From Copromyces sp. CBS 386.78 (taxonomy: Eukaryota > Ascomycota > Sordariomycetes > Sordariales > Sordariaceae), in assembly GCA_030685235.1 (NCBI GenBank), contig MU839188.1, positions 62,001 to 126,000 on the forward strand: a stretch of DNA of 64,000 nt, in the 5' to 3' direction. The translations under genes were made by a program, and so were the position numbers. How positions within the stretch are numbered: position 1 is the first letter of the stretch; the number at the start of each line of letters is the position of its first letter. This document shows positions 21,215-33,800 of the stretch, piece after piece. The notes under the pieces are model-generated. The model had not been told where the DNA came from, ran no database searches, and saw only the letters and a program-made list of their open reading frames with translations.

Positions 21215-21672
21215 TTAGTCAAGACCGTTCTCGGACTTCCAGCGCGCAAGATAAGTGGCAGGGTTCTTGGGGCCGAGCTTGTCGCCGGGGAACTGGTCGT
21301 GGACGGCGCGTATGGCCTTGGAGACGAAGGGGGTGAGCTGTTATTGTTTCTTTTAGCATTTCGTTTTCCCTATTTCCTTGTTTGCCCTTTGGTCCATCCC
21401 TCTCAGCACCATCTCCCCAATCAACCATGCCTCATTCGATTCCCTCCCAATCCAACCCAAAGCCCGGACAGAGAACCGCTCACCTTGAAAGTAGACAAAT
21501 CCGGGCACACATAGGTGCGGACCTTGGCGTAGTCGATCTTGTAGGTACCGTAGCTGGTGTGCGTACCCATGGAACCAGTGCGGTTACCCTTGTAGAAACC
21601 CTTGTTGGTGTCCTTGGTGGTCAAGCGCAGCTTGCGGTACTTGAGGCCTTGGAGGATGCGGGTGGGCTGCAT
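21215..21672 (-). CDS. Mitochondrial large-subunit ribosomal protein mL41 (MRPL27 family)
   Basis: A structural protein of the mitochondrial 54S ribosomal subunit. Exon 1 is 21672–21484 (63 codons) and exon 2 is 21337–21215 (41 codons including TAA). The 146-nt intron (GTGAGC...CAG) is phase 0. The 103-residue product begins MQPTRILQGLKYRKLRLTTK and continues DTNKGFYKGNRTGSMG...THTSYGTYKIDYAKVRTYV. That is the conserved fungal MRPL27 signature: a basic N-terminus and the LTTK...NKGFYKG...GSMG core. Exon 2 gives LTPFVSKAIRAVHDQFPGDK and a C-terminal WKSENGLD. It is divergent from UTP14, with 669 bp between starts, which may couple mitochondrial and cytosolic ribosome synthesis. Confidence 0.9.
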
Positions 21673-22341
21673 GGCGGGCTAGTGTATTGCGCTTTGCGCG
21701 GCGACGACGGAGAGTGTTTGTTGTTGTCGGTGATCGGGGTGGTGATGGTTGAGCGTGGTTGAGGTGGGCGCAGAGGGTAAGCTCGGCGTGGTGGATGGAT
21801 GGTGGGACGGAGACGGGATCCGCTAAAATGTTGAAGATGCGGCGCACGCGACAGGATCGGAAACGGGGATTCGGACTGGCGCTGGGAACAACGGACGGCA
21901 GCGAGCGACGGACGACGGGGCTGAATTGGAGAAATCGCATCGAGGAAGCCGGGGGCCGCGCCGGTTCGAGGTGGGGCCTTGTCAAGACCTTTGGAGCTCA
22001 ATCGACCAATGATGGGGCGTGCTCAGGTGCAGGTACCCCTGTAGGCTGCCGCGGCCCCGCAAATATGGTGGGTGTTGGACCCTCACCGCCCAAAAATTAT
22101 CGATTACAGAGAGCGGCAGAAAAAGTTTCGGGGGGAGCTGTTCACTAGGTGGCAGTTGAAACTTGGGAGATTGTTGAAGGGGACCACTTCAACCTACAGG
22201 CGACCCGTGCAGGCAAAAGTTGGATATTACATCCAATCCACCCAACGACAATTTCACCACCCACTTTTGCTTGTACCGACCTCGAATTCGACTGAACTAC
22301 CTTCCGATCCTCATTCAGTCAACCCCAACACAGTCAACAAA
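21673..22341. promoter_or_regulatory. Shared divergent promoter of the mL41 and Utp14 genes
   Basis: 669 bp between the two start codons. The sequence around 22020–22100 (GC-rich, then TATCGATTACAG) probably holds core promoter elements; no precise site is assigned. ORFs here are leader-sequence shadows. Confidence 0.5.
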
Positions 22342-25200
22342 ATGCCCGGCCGTCAAGCCCACGGCAGGTCTCTAATGCCCAAAGCGGGCGGAGGCCGTCC
22401 CAAGCACAGAGTCAACAACAAGGCCGCCGACAAGAAGTCCCGAGACAACGTCCTCGATGCTTTCGCTATCGCCGCCGAACAAGTCCCCCAGAAGAAAGCC
22501 AAGGGCGTCCGCACACGAGACCTCGACGAGCCCGAAGAGCGCCCCCAAAAGAGATCGCGAGACGACGACGACGAGGACGACGAAGACGACGATGAGGATG
22601 ATTTCGAGGACGCCAGGCCACAGAAGAAGGCCAAGAACAACAACGACTTCGAAGGCTTCTCCGACGGCGGCGAGGAGGACAGCGACGGCGAGGAGTGGCA
22701 CGTTGGTGTAGGCGCTGATGACGAGGACTCGGAACTCGACTCCGATGAGGCCTTTGGCGAGAGTGACGAGGAAAAGTTCGATGGATATGCTTTCAGCGGG
22801 AGCAACGCGAAGAAGAACAGGAAGAAGGCAAAGAAGGGTGACGACAGTGATGAGGAAGAGGAGGAGGAAGATGAAGACGATGATATGGAGTCGCTCGGTT
22901 CTGATGCCATTGATCTCGCCACAGCACTGGATCAGTTCGAGGAGAGTGACGAGGAGGAGGAGGAGGGCGAAGAGGGATCAGGATCCGAAGACGATGCGGA
23001 CAGCGAATCGAGCGAAAGCGAAGACAGCGACGACGACATGGAGGACCCTTCCAAGCTCGACAACCTTCAAAAGATGATCTCCGGGTTCGCGGGCGACGAC
23101 GAGGAAGAGCAATCAGGCTCGAAACCAACAAACAAACTCAGTCTCTCAGATCTCGGCCTCTTTGGCGTCCAGGACCCCCACATGAAGAAGTCTCTCAAGC
23201 TCATGAACAAGGAGGAAAAGGCCGCCAAGCCTGGCCAGTCCAAGAAGCTCGACATCCCCCTCGCCAAAAGGCAACAAGACAAGCTCCTCCGCTCTGCCGC
23301 CTACGAAAAGACCTCCGAGACGCTCGAGCGCTGGATCGACACCGTCAAGCACAATCGCCGCGCCGATCACCTTGTCTTCCCCCTTGCGCAAAATGCCCAC
23401 GACACCGGCCTCGACAGCCAAGAACTCCTTCCCGTGATCAAGGCCACGGCAGGTACCGAACTCGAACAGACCATCCTGGCCATCATGGAGGAGTCTGGTC
23501 TTGGCCCCACCAACAAGCCCAAGAAGGAGGACCAAGATAACGTCGAGGAGATTGCTGCCCGCAAGGGCCTCTCCGCCGCCGAGATGCAGGAACTCACCCG
23601 CCAAAAGCGCCGCGAGCGTGAGCTCTTCTCGCGCGAGCAGGCCCGCCAGAAGCGTATCAAGAAGATCAAGTCCAAGGCGTACCGTCGCATTCACCGCAAG
23701 GAATTGCTCCACGACGAGCAGGAGATGCACGATGCCATGGTTGAGGCGGGCGAGATCGATTCCGATGAGGAGCGCGAGGCTCTCGACAGGAGGCGAGCCC
23801 TCGAGCGTGTCGGCACTCGTCACAGGGACAGCAAGTGGGCCAAGCTCGGCAAGAAGGCCGGTCGCGCGGTGTGGGATGACAACTTCCGCGCTGGCTTGAC
23901 CGAGGCCGCGAGGTCGAAGGAGGAGCTGCGTCGCCGGATCGAGGGACGCAAGAAGGGTGAGGATTCCGATGACAGCGGTTCGGACGATTACTCTGCTGCT
24001 GAGTCCGGGGATGAGAAGAACGACAAGAAGCGGTTGCTGGAACAGCTCGAGCACGCTGCCTCCTACGCGGATGGCGAGCCTGAGTCGGGGCTCATGTCGA
24101 TGAAGTTCATGCAGCGCGGCGAAGCCCAGAAGAGGAAAGAAAACGAGGAGATGATCGCACAGATCCGCCGAGATCTCGACTCCGACTACGACTCTGACGG
24201 TCCCGAAGAGACGGATATCGGTCGGAGGCAGTTCGGTATGGGCAAGAAGGAGATTTTGCTGCCTGGCCAGCAAGCTGCCGCTGCCGCTGCTCAGAAGAAG
24301 AAGGAGAAGAAGAGCATCACAACGGATATGTCCAATCTCCAAGTAACACCACAACAAGCGGCGGCCGCCGCCCAAGTCGAGGACACGTCCCTCGCCGCCT
24401 CCGTCGCCGGTGCCTGGTCAAAGGCTCCTCAGGAGGGCCGCAAGAGCAGCAAGAAGGCTGCCAAGGCCACCGTCGGCGAGTTGGACCTCTCCAACGCCGC
24501 CATGCTGGCCTCCAAGCCCAAGGCCAAAGACGCCGCCGGCAAGGAGAAGAAGTCGGCTGCTCCCGCTAAGGGCGCCGGTACCAAGACTTCCGCCACAGTC
24601 GACGACTCCTCTTCCTCCGACGACGAAGAAACCATCCACCTCCCCCTTGCCATCCGCGACCAAGAACTCATCAAGCGCGCCTTCGCAGGCGAAGACGTGG
24701 TAGGCGACTTCAACCGCGAAAAGGCCGAAGTGGAGAAGGAGGACGACGACAAGGAGATCGACAACACTTTGCCCGGCTGGGGCGGTTGGGTCGGTGAAGG
24801 AATCTCTAACCGCGAGAAGAAGAGGCATACGGGCCGCTATGTCACCAAGGTGGAGGGTGTGAAGAAGGAGAAGAGAAGGGATTTCAAGTTGAAGGGGGTG
24901 ATTATCAAGGAGGGGAGAGTTAAGAAGGTTTGTTTTCACTCTTTCACATCGTTTTTTGATAACATGGAAAAAAAAAGAGGGATATGCTAATATGTAATGA
25001 AAAAAAAAAAAAAACAGAACGACCAATACCTCGCCACCTCCCTCCCCCACCCCTTCGAAAGCCAAGCGCAGTACGAGCGCTCGCTCCGTATCCCCGTTGG
25101 ACCCGAGTGGACTACCAAGGAGACCTTCCAGGATGCTACCAAGCCGAGGGTCATTCTCAAGCAGGGCATTATTGCTCCTATGTCGAAGCCTCTTCTCTGA
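22342..25200 (+). CDS. utp14: U3 snoRNP / SSU processome protein Utp14
   Basis: A nucleolar factor of the small-subunit processome that stimulates the Dhr1 helicase during 18S rRNA maturation (known for yeast Utp14). Exon 1 is 22342–24927, exon 2 is 25018–25200, with a 90-nt phase-0 intron; the product is 922 residues, close to yeast. The N-terminus is basic (MPGRQAHGRSLMPKAGGG). Long Asp/Glu tracts follow at about 22560–23110. The family core includes LDSDEAFGESDEEKF, KSKAYRRIHRKE and DEREALDRRRALERVGTRH...SKWAK. The C-terminus has LPGWGGWVGEG, then across the intron NDQYLATSLPHPFESQAQYE and RSLRIPVGPEW, which fix the identity. The start ATG follows AACAAA, a typical context. Confidence 0.95.
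24928..25017 (+). other. Utp14 intron with a 3' poly-A tract
   Basis: Donor GTTTGT, branch-like TGCTAAT near 24985, then 15 consecutive A immediately before CAG. The pyrimidine tract lies upstream of the branch site instead of downstream. The join restores conserved Utp14 C-terminal sequence. Confidence 0.85.
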
Positions 25201-26005
25201 TCGAGATTCAGCCGGTGGGTTGCATTGGTTGGGTCTCTTGTTTTTGGATTTCTTGTTCTTTTACCGCCCTGGCTATATCTTAGGGATTAGTTGGGTCGTT
25301 TTGTTTTCTTTGCGAAGAGCCTTTGGGTCGCTCATAATCGCATGTTTAGGGATAAAAGGGGGTCATCATGTTATGGTTGTCAAAACACAAAAGTTGCATG
25401 TTTAGAGGTATTGAGACACCTGTGCAAGGTCAGATAGGGTAATTGAGGTCGGATTTGATAGATTGTATACTAATTGGTGAAGCCATGACCGCTGGCTAGT
25501 TGGCGAGGAACTTGGCGATGTTGACGTGTAATGGTGAAGGTTGTTGATGGAAAGGACGATCGATGGTGGGAAGAGGAGTACTATATACGCACCACCATGT
25601 TTGAATTCCGCATCGCACAGATCTCTTCTCCTCGACATCACCAGCCCTTCATCTTCTGCCCCACAAAACAACTCTTCAGCCCCCTTTCCACATGTTGTGG
25701 CCGATGGTCAACCCAGAAAGATCACATTCATCGGGGTGAGGCTGTTTCACCGACATCAAGCCTCATACAACATTACCAATTGCGTTATCTGAGTTCCTCT
25801 TCACTTGACTCTTACAGAGTTGAAGCTGCGATATTCAAGTTCGGTAAGGTACTATCTCCTCTCATTCATCATATATACGTCTAACCAAAGAAATCCGCCC
25901 TGTATTACTGACCGACGGTGTATAGCGGTATATATCCAAAAAGTCGACGCCAACATCCCATATAACCATCATATCCCAAATCATAACATCATATACTTCC
26001 CGTCA
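25201..26005. other. Convergent 3' region between the Utp14 and yapsin genes
   Basis: 0.8 kb holding the 3' UTRs of two converging genes. AT-rich microsatellite-like ATATAC stretches occur at 25870–25990. No gene is recognised. Confidence 0.5.
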
Positions 26006-27840
26006 TCAAATCAACCAAACAACCAGCATATTCAACCCCGCCAACGCCACCGCAACAGTAACCCCAACATCCAACCCACTCGCCTTACTATCATTACCAT
26101 CCCCGCTTCCATTCCCACCTCCCGAACCTCCTCCTCCACCACCACCACCACCACCACCAGTCCCCGTCGGCAACCCAATCCCACTGGTACTAACCCTCGT
26201 CCCCGCCGGCCCCGGTCCAAAGTCCGAGTTCGTCACCTGCGGTCCACCTCCCGCCGCCGTCCTCGTCGGCGCTCTGGTGGCAGTGACATCCAGTCCGCCA
26301 CCACCACCAGCAGTCTTGGTCGGTCCGCTCTCATCCTTACACTTTCCTGTCGAACTCGGCACCGCGTTTGCCCCGCTGCCAATCTCCACAATCTGCTCTC
26401 CGCAATTCGCCGCCTGCGCCAGATGCAAGTTGCGGTTATCCTGATCGTAGACCACGTACGCGGCTCTCAGGAAGGAATCACCGAAGACGGGCTCCTCGTC
26501 GGTCGGCAAGACACCCACCACGCAAACACCGCTTTGCACCTCCCAGATGAAGTCGGCGTAGGGGACGCGGATCTTTTTGTTCCTCCCAAAAATAAAGTCC
26601 ACAGACCCGGCCTCCTCCTCAGCCACCTTGCAATCAACGATATAAAACCCCGACTCGGGATCGTACTGGCTCCCGGGGAAGCTATCGCCAATAGCCTGGA
26701 AGATGGTCGGCGGCAATCGAGACAGCGTTCCGCCGGAATCCAAGAAAACCGGCACGGCAATCTCGTCCGACTCGTCCACCTGTCCGTCGGGGTACGTCAT
26801 GCCCACGCCCGAGAGCACGATCCAGTACCGGTCCGCGCCCGAGGGCGTGTCGGCCGGGTCCAACATGGGCAGTTTTTCGAGCGCGCCCGAGAACTTGCCC
26901 AGGTCGACGCCGCCGAAGATGATGGCGCCGGAAGGGTTGTCGATGGAGCGAAGATCAAGCGAAAAGGCCCGCGAGGAGATGACGCCCTGCGAGGCCATGC
27001 TGTCCAAGAGGTACGGGTAGGGCTGCTGCCCGTCCGGGTTGACGGCGGGGGAGAGGCCGAGGATGCCGAGGGGGATGTCGTAGGATTCGAAGCCTATGCC
27101 GAGGATTTGGGATTTTATTTTTGCGGCTGTTTTTTTTTTTTTTTTTTTTTTGTCAGTATCTCACTAACCTAACCTAACCTAACCTAGCCTGGCAGGTCAG
27201 GTCAGGTCAGGCAGGGAAAGGGGTAGGGGAGGGGAAAGAAGAAGAAAAAAAAAAAAAAAAGCTCACACCCAATAGTAACATCATCAGTCACATACTCAAT
27301 CGTCACGTTGCCCTTCCCATAACTCAGTATATCCGCCGCCCCCGTGTCCTCGATCGTTTTGCTTCTCGTGTAATCGAACTGCGCAAACTTGCTGCAATAT
27401 GCTTCCTGCCCGGACGTCTCGCACTGCGGGTTCACCCACAGATCCGGCGACCCCGTGTCCAAGATCAGCGTGACCGTCTGGGGCGGGGTCCCGATCTCGA
27501 TGTCGATGGTGTATGTCGTGCCTAGGTTCTGGTTCTTTAGGCCTTCGTCTTCTTGCCGCCGGCGGAGCTTCGTGTTCTTGGTCTGCGGGGTGCTGTGGCC
27601 GGGGGCGGCGTGGATGGGGGCGCGGATGAAGCCTCCGTTGCCATTGCCGTTGCCGTTGCCGCGAGGAGTTACCTCTATGGGTGAAGGAGAACGGCGTTCA
27701 TGTTGGGCGGCTGGTGAGATGGCTGAGATGGGGACTTTGATGGGTGGTTTTGGTGATGCTGATGCTGATGCCAGGACTCCTGTTGTTGACGACAGGAGGG
27801 CTGCTGCTAGGGAGAGGGTGGTGGTGGTGAGTGGTAACAT
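26006..27840 (-). CDS. GPI-anchored aspartyl protease (yapsin/pepsin type)
   Basis: A secreted, cell-surface A1-family aspartic protease. Exon 1 is 27840–27267, exon 2 is 27126–26006, and the 140-nt intron is phase 1; the product is 564 residues. It has a signal peptide (LSLAAALLSSTTGVLASASA), a propeptide with low-complexity NGNGNGNGG, and a KLRRR site at about residues 91–95 for Kex2-like processing. The first active site is LILDTGSPDLW (Asp128) and the second is VFLDSGGTLSRLP (Asp321). The splice choice (IGS|AKIKSQ) restores a typical pepsin-fold strand. A Ser/Gly/Asn-rich spacer with an 11-glycine run precedes a C-terminal hydrophobic tail (GVTVAVALAGLNMLVVWLI), the layout of a GPI signal. 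It may act in cell-wall remodelling or shedding; substrates are unknown. Confidence 0.92.
27127..27266 (-). other. Low-complexity intron of the aspartyl protease gene
   Basis: The intron has a run of about 17 A/T near its 5' splice site (27247–27260) and about 21 T (plus strand) beside its 3' splice site (27130–27151). Between them lie four CCTAA units at 27164–27185 and three CAGGT units. In the transcript the 3' splice site is preceded by poly-A, not pyrimidines. Confidence 0.8.
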
Positions 27841-30636
27841 GGTGGTGGACGGACCGGAGGACTGGAGGAGGTGGGTGGCTGTTGAACGTTGAACGGGATG
27901 GGATGGGATGGGATGGGATTGTTCAACAACAACAACAACAACAACAACAACGACGACGGTCCGGGACTGGATAAAGTTCGGTTGCTTTGAGACCTGACCT
28001 GACCAGAGACGAGACGAGACGACCAACAACGCCAAAACAGGCTGGATGGATGGGGAGTCATGGGAGCTTTTATGTACACTACACTACAACTACGGCTTAC
28101 ACCAGATCCAAAACAGTATGGTACACTACCTACCATCCATGCTTACGGTCCTTCTATTCTAGTGTACGGAGCCACATTGACCTTTATTCAGCCCCAGCCA
28201 GCCAGACAGCTTCAATCTGCAAGCTGTATGACAGCGTGGGATAGTGTAGACCAACCAGTCCAGTCCAGATGGGGTATCCAAGAGGCGGATACGTATTTCC
28301 AAGACTCGATGGCGCCCAATAAGCCTTTACCGATGGTTGGCCGGAGGGTCGTAACGGGTGGGTGGGAGAGAGTGACAGGGGTATGTACAGGCAAGTATGG
28401 AGAGCATCAACTCAGGGTCGTATATAACTGGTAACGTAACTGTGAAAGTTAATCCTAATCGTAGAAAGTAGAACGGATGCCCGGCTGGGGCACTGCTCAG
28501 CCTCTTGTCTGTCTTCGTCTTGTCTTGTCTCTTTTTTTCCTTGTTCCTTTTTCTGTTCTTCCTGAAATTCAATTCGTGGGAGTGCCCTCGAGCTTTCAGC
28601 CCCCGTAAGTGTAGAATAAGTGGTGGCTCCGATCCCAGACGGACGCATGGTGCCGGCTTTTTTTTTCTTTTTTGGTGTTCTGGGTGGAAGTCGTCATTGG
28701 CTCGTTTATTTTGAAGGGGCTTTGAGAAGAGAAAGAGAGAAAGACAAGGTGGGTTGGCGAGGGGAGAGTGAGCGAGGTGGGTGGGATTGGTCTCTGTTCC
28801 TGTTCAGCTGGTAGCCTGGTGCGACGTGAAGAGACGAGGAGTCCCTACCGAGCCTAAGGTACCTAGTGTAGGTTATGTTGAAGATTCGATAAGTGAAGAT
28901 GGAGGGAGGTTCAGCCGTTCAGGAAAGTGAAGTAAATTCTTTCTGAAGAGTCTCCTCTCTTACTCACTGCCTTCTGTCTCTTCAACTCTTAATTGCCAGG
29001 GAGGTTTGGTCCTGTTTGAGCTCCGCGGTTTCTCACACCTCTTCACCACTCTCAACCACATGCTGAATGAAGATGTCCAGCCCACGTTTCGTCAACGTCC
29101 ATCGTACATAGGTACATAGTAGAAACCCAAATCGTAAAAGCCACGCTTGGCATTGATATCCACCCAGCCCCTCTCCCCTCTATCCAATGTTACCCAATCT
29201 CACTCTCTCTCTCACTCTCTCTCTCTCTCCGCACGCTAGAAGGCCGCTAGCGGTTGCTTACAGAGTTACAGGTGTGTCGGTCCCTTTACTGTTTTCCACC
29301 AGGGCATTGTTCCGCGTTTTTATCCGCATTTGACTTTCGGATTTTAGTGTACGGCAGGCAGTGTCATTAATAACGGTAATAACTAGAAAATGCAGTTTTC
29401 TTTATGCTTTTTGCTGCTTTTTACTGCTTCTTGCTCCGAACCAACGGCATTGGGACTCCCCTCCCAAGAATCCGAGATGGAAAGATGCGATGCTGGGCGA
29501 GTCTGGGCTGGGCTGGGCTGGGCTGACAAGACGGAGCATTACAATGCCACGCACGCACGGGAAGTTCAAAAAAGCTGCCCTGCCGCTGTCAGCCTAACCT
29601 AACCATCGGAGCAGCCTCCGAGCCTAGACTAACTCTTGTAAAGCCTAGTCTATGTGATACTGTAGTGACAAGCCCGTGGCAAGGCAATGATTGACACGTT
29701 CGTCTCTCGTTTCTTCACCTGGATGCAAACTGTCGGAATCCAGTCAGCCCATTCAGCCTACCTTAACAAGTTGAGACGAGTTGATCTCGACGACAACAAC
29801 GTGTGCTAGTTGAGTGACCGACTACCTGAATTTGTCGGGGCTGGTACGTACGTATTCAGTCTTGCGTTGTGTTTATTGGTCTTGTTTTGTTAAATGGGGC
29901 GAACCGAACCAGACGAGCCGCTGCGGCCTCCTGACTGCTGCAGTGGTGCTTGTTACACAGAGACGACGCGCCATCGGGGATTCAAAAATCAAAAATCCAA
30001 TATTGGCGATCTGGCCCACTTTCGGTAAGCCCATCAAAGCTTGTTCACTTCGCAACTTTGCGATTTTGGGATAGCTTTGCGGTCGTCTGTCATTGGCTGA
30101 GGTGGTTCTGCTCACACGTTGTTGTGTACTTGTATTGAGTTGTTCGGGTCATCACTGGCCGATAAACAGGGGCATAGTCGTAGGTTCTATGGTTCCTGGA
30201 GGCTGACTCAGACCAGCCGGGCCTGCCTGGCAGTCCGTTGAATGGTTACGAGACATATCCCCAAACCCAAAGAGAAAGGGAATCAGGTTGAACGGTAATT
30301 GAAGTGCTTGAGTATGGTTGGTGGTGATGAAGGCATGGGTACCGTATCAAAGTTGATGTTTTTCGTGAGTAGAATCCGTCGTGGTTCATCCCAAGCTTCC
30401 ATTGTCGAGGTTGGTCAGGTCGGTATGGTAAGTACCAAGTCCAGACCTGTTCAGTGTGCCAACCTACCTATCCGAACATGAAGGTGCACCTAAACGCTTA
30501 CAATACACCAAAAGCTCGAGCCATTCCCTCATCATCATCATCATCATCATCATCACCCACTGGCATTCTTCCGCTGAACAATATCTCAGCTATTCACTTC
30601 TTTCTTAACCTTTCATCATCTTGATCTGAGTTAGCG
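27841..30636. other. Long gene-free region upstream of the protease
   Basis: 2.8 kb of normal-composition DNA. At 27894–27951 (GGGAT)n and (ACA)n microsatellites lie in the likely protease 5' leader. A (CT)n run is at 29201–29230, a (GGGCT)n run near 29502–29522, and a (CAT)n run at 30530–30556. No ORF here shows motifs or coding character that I can support. Confidence 0.5.
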
Positions 30637-30641
30637 GATAC

Positions 30642-30815
30642 TGTCAGATTGTAGGGTGGAGATCTCGACCAGATGAGGCGAGTCCCAGTCACCTGATTAA
30701 AGTCTTGGCATTTCCGGGATACTCGAGCACCCCCCAGACCTTCTAGAGCGGATTAGTTATATAACTAGTTTTTAGATAGTTCAATCAACTAGATTACATA
30801 CTAGTAAATCTAATA
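30642..30815 (+). repeat. Left LTR of copia copy 1
   Basis: 174 bp, beginning TGTCAGATTGTAGGGTGG. Its last third is mutated (ending AATCTAATA instead of AATCTGACA). Differences from the right LTR are nearly all C/T or G/A. Confidence 0.92.
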
Positions 30816-33800
30816 ATTAATAGTCTGATACGCGCATTACCTATTAATACGACGATTAGTATTAATTAATAATTAATAATTAAACTAAACGATACAATAT
30901 CTCTTTTAAAGATTAGTAACGATATTAAGGAGAATATCGCCTATTTTAAAGATAGCGATAACTAAATCCGTTGGGAGCCTATACTCTAATTAAAATACAA
31001 TTCGGATACCCTTAAAGAATAAATTTAAGGCAAAATCGAGAGACCTACAGCACCGAAATAACTTAATCCTAACTAATACCCTATTACTAAAAAAATAAAA
31101 GTACGGATTAAAGCTATTAAAATTGAATTTAATAATTTTAATAATAGAACCGTCGTCTAAACTAACTTAGACGAAGTAATTTAAAGAATTCTTCTTACCG
31201 AACTTAAAGAATATAACGAAATAATTTTCGATACCCTCATTACCAAAGTAAATTTATTTAATAAGGAATTCTTTAAATTAGAACTTACGTTCTATCCCGA
31301 TAATAAGAAAGATTAGAAAGAATTTATAGCTAGCGATAAAATTATATATATTTAAATAAAATTATTAATTAATTACGGTTTATAAGATAATATTATAAAA
31401 GAGGAGTAGGAAATTAACGAATAATATAAAAGATTTAAAATTATAATTAATTATAAAGTAGTCGATAAATAAATTAGAACTCGGAAGTAATATTAAAAAG
31501 TTATTACCGTACTTACAAAAGAACTTAAGAATTAGGGTAATTAATTTTAAACTTAGTCTACCGTAATAAATAATAGTTAAATAATAAGTATTAGAAAGAT
31601 TAAAATCCTTAATTCTTAATATATTAATTTTATTAACGTAATTAAAATCGTACGCTCTAAATAGTATAAAGGTATTTAAAAGTTTAATAAAGAAATAATT
31701 ACTAGGATTCTTATTTTTACAGAAGTATATAAAGACTTTAAAAGATATAGTATCGATTCTATAAAACGTAAAGTACTTCCTAAGGGAGGATATTACAGTA
31801 CTTTTAACATTAGTAAAATTAGTATCGAATTTAATAGTTAGAAATTTATACTTAATAATAATTATAATAAAAATACCTATAATAAGAATGTTCGTTAAGA
31901 AGGTAAGAATAATAAAAAGTTTACGGGTATTAGGCCTAAAAGTATTATATTTAGGAAAAGAAAATACTAATTAGATACGTCCGAATTTCAAACGTATAAG
32001 AGATTTAGTCTCCCTATATAAAGAATATACGAAAGATCCTTATATACCCTTAAAAAGTATTAATATATTAATTTAAGCATTAAATTTAAAAAGGTTATTA
32101 GGTTAAACCCCTATACCCGTCGTATTATTAAAGAAAACTTTATAAAAGACTTAGAATTTATTAGAAAAATAGAGTGTATTATAATTAAAAATAGCGGAAA
32201 AGAGAAAGTACCTAAGAAATAGGAAAACGTATAATTATTTAATATGAATATAAATTGTAATATTACTTATAGAGCGACCTTTTAAATTAGCGGGGCGTAT
32301 TAAATTAGGGAGGAGATTTACCCCTTTAAGAATTTAGCGATTTTCGATTCTAGTAATTTACTTTATATTTTTAATAAAATTATTTATTTCTTTTATTTTT
32401 ATTATATTAATTTAAATAATTATATATAGGCTAGAGATACTTAAGTAGCGATTAAAGGGTTTAGAGAAGTTAATATTATTATTAGAGGAAAGAACGGTCC
32501 CTTAAAGCTATAGCTAAAAGAGGTCGCTTTTTACTTTAATTTCGCTATTAATTTCGTCTTTTATATCTAATTGCGAAGGTAGGGTTTTTATTAGGATTAT
32601 CGCCCTCTTAATAATTATTTAAAGAAAGTTAATAAATTATTTTTTTATTATTTAAATACTATTTATAATTAAACGGTTATAGAAATTATTCCCCTTTTAT
32701 TTATTAAAACTTCGTTTATAATACGTTAATACGAAATTACCTCTTATATTCGACGTCCTTCTAAGTAAATAGTAGATATTTAATATTTACGATTTAGGTA
32801 CTTAGGACTATAAGTATTCGATTATTTATAAAACGTTAACGGAATACGAATTTGTAGTATACTATTAATTAAATTCGATGCGTACGTTATAGTAAAGATT
32901 AAGCGATAAATTTACTATATACTTAGGGACCGCGGCTATAAATTAAGGGAGAGATTCGAAATAAACTTCTTCGAATTTAACGAAGGAAGTAACAGGGTTA
33001 AATATTTCCTCTTTATTATATATTACTAATCTAATTATATTTAAAATTATTACTTATTTAATTATTAAGCAATCATTATCGCTATTACGCTAATATCTTA
33101 TATCGATATATTTAAATAACGGTATAATATTAGCGTTAAAACTTTCGAATTCGATAATAAATTTATAAATAATAAGATCTAATAAAGGTTATTATAACGA
33201 GGAATAATAATTAAACCTTCTACTCCTAATATATAAATATAAAATAGTAGGGTAGAGCGTTTAGGGGGTATAATTAAAGAAAGATATAATATTATATTAA
33301 TAAATTCGAAATTTCTAATCGATTTATAATTAGAAATTACTACCGCAACTATTTATTTTATTAATAAATCCCCTTAATACCTTTATAATTAGAAATCTCT
33401 ATTTAAACAGTTTTATATTTATATTATTCAATAATACAGTTATTAAGAGGTATGCAAACTAAATTTGAATTACTTTAAAATCTATAGCCATAAAGCTTTT
33501 ATAATAACGAATACCGTTTAGAAGAAAAAGAAGCGGCGTTAAAAGTATTTATTTAAAGTATAAATAAATTTCTTTTTTAATTATTTAACGACTTTAATCT
33601 ATTATATATAGAATTTGTATATAAATTAGATTATTTAGATTAGAAATGTAATCTTTAACGAAGAGATTATATATAATCCAAATTTTAAGAAATTAAAAAA
33701 GGATTTATAGATTAGTAGCGAGGAATTGGCGGATTTGCTTAATAAATTTAACGAGCCGTATAATAAATTTTCGGGGGTATTTGAATTATTAGAAAGAAAA

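Noticed and set aside
22353..24767. Long antisense ORFs across the Utp14 gene (Ser-rich or Leu-rich)
   Set aside because: They mirror the Asp/Glu/Lys-rich coding strand. Low complexity and lack of motifs mark them as shadows.
25805..27172. 455-codon plus-strand frame over the protease gene
   Set aside because: It is antisense to a clearly recognisable aspartyl protease and has no own motif.
27164..27189. CCTAA repeats as an interstitial telomere
   Set aside because: There are only four units and the telomere repeat of this group is TTAGGG/CCCTAA. It is better described as a microsatellite inside an intron.
27126..27266. Reading the protease ORF straight through 27240
   Set aside because: It would add a poly-Phe run and lose the pepsin-fold continuity. 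The GTGAGC donor and CAG acceptor restore it in phase.
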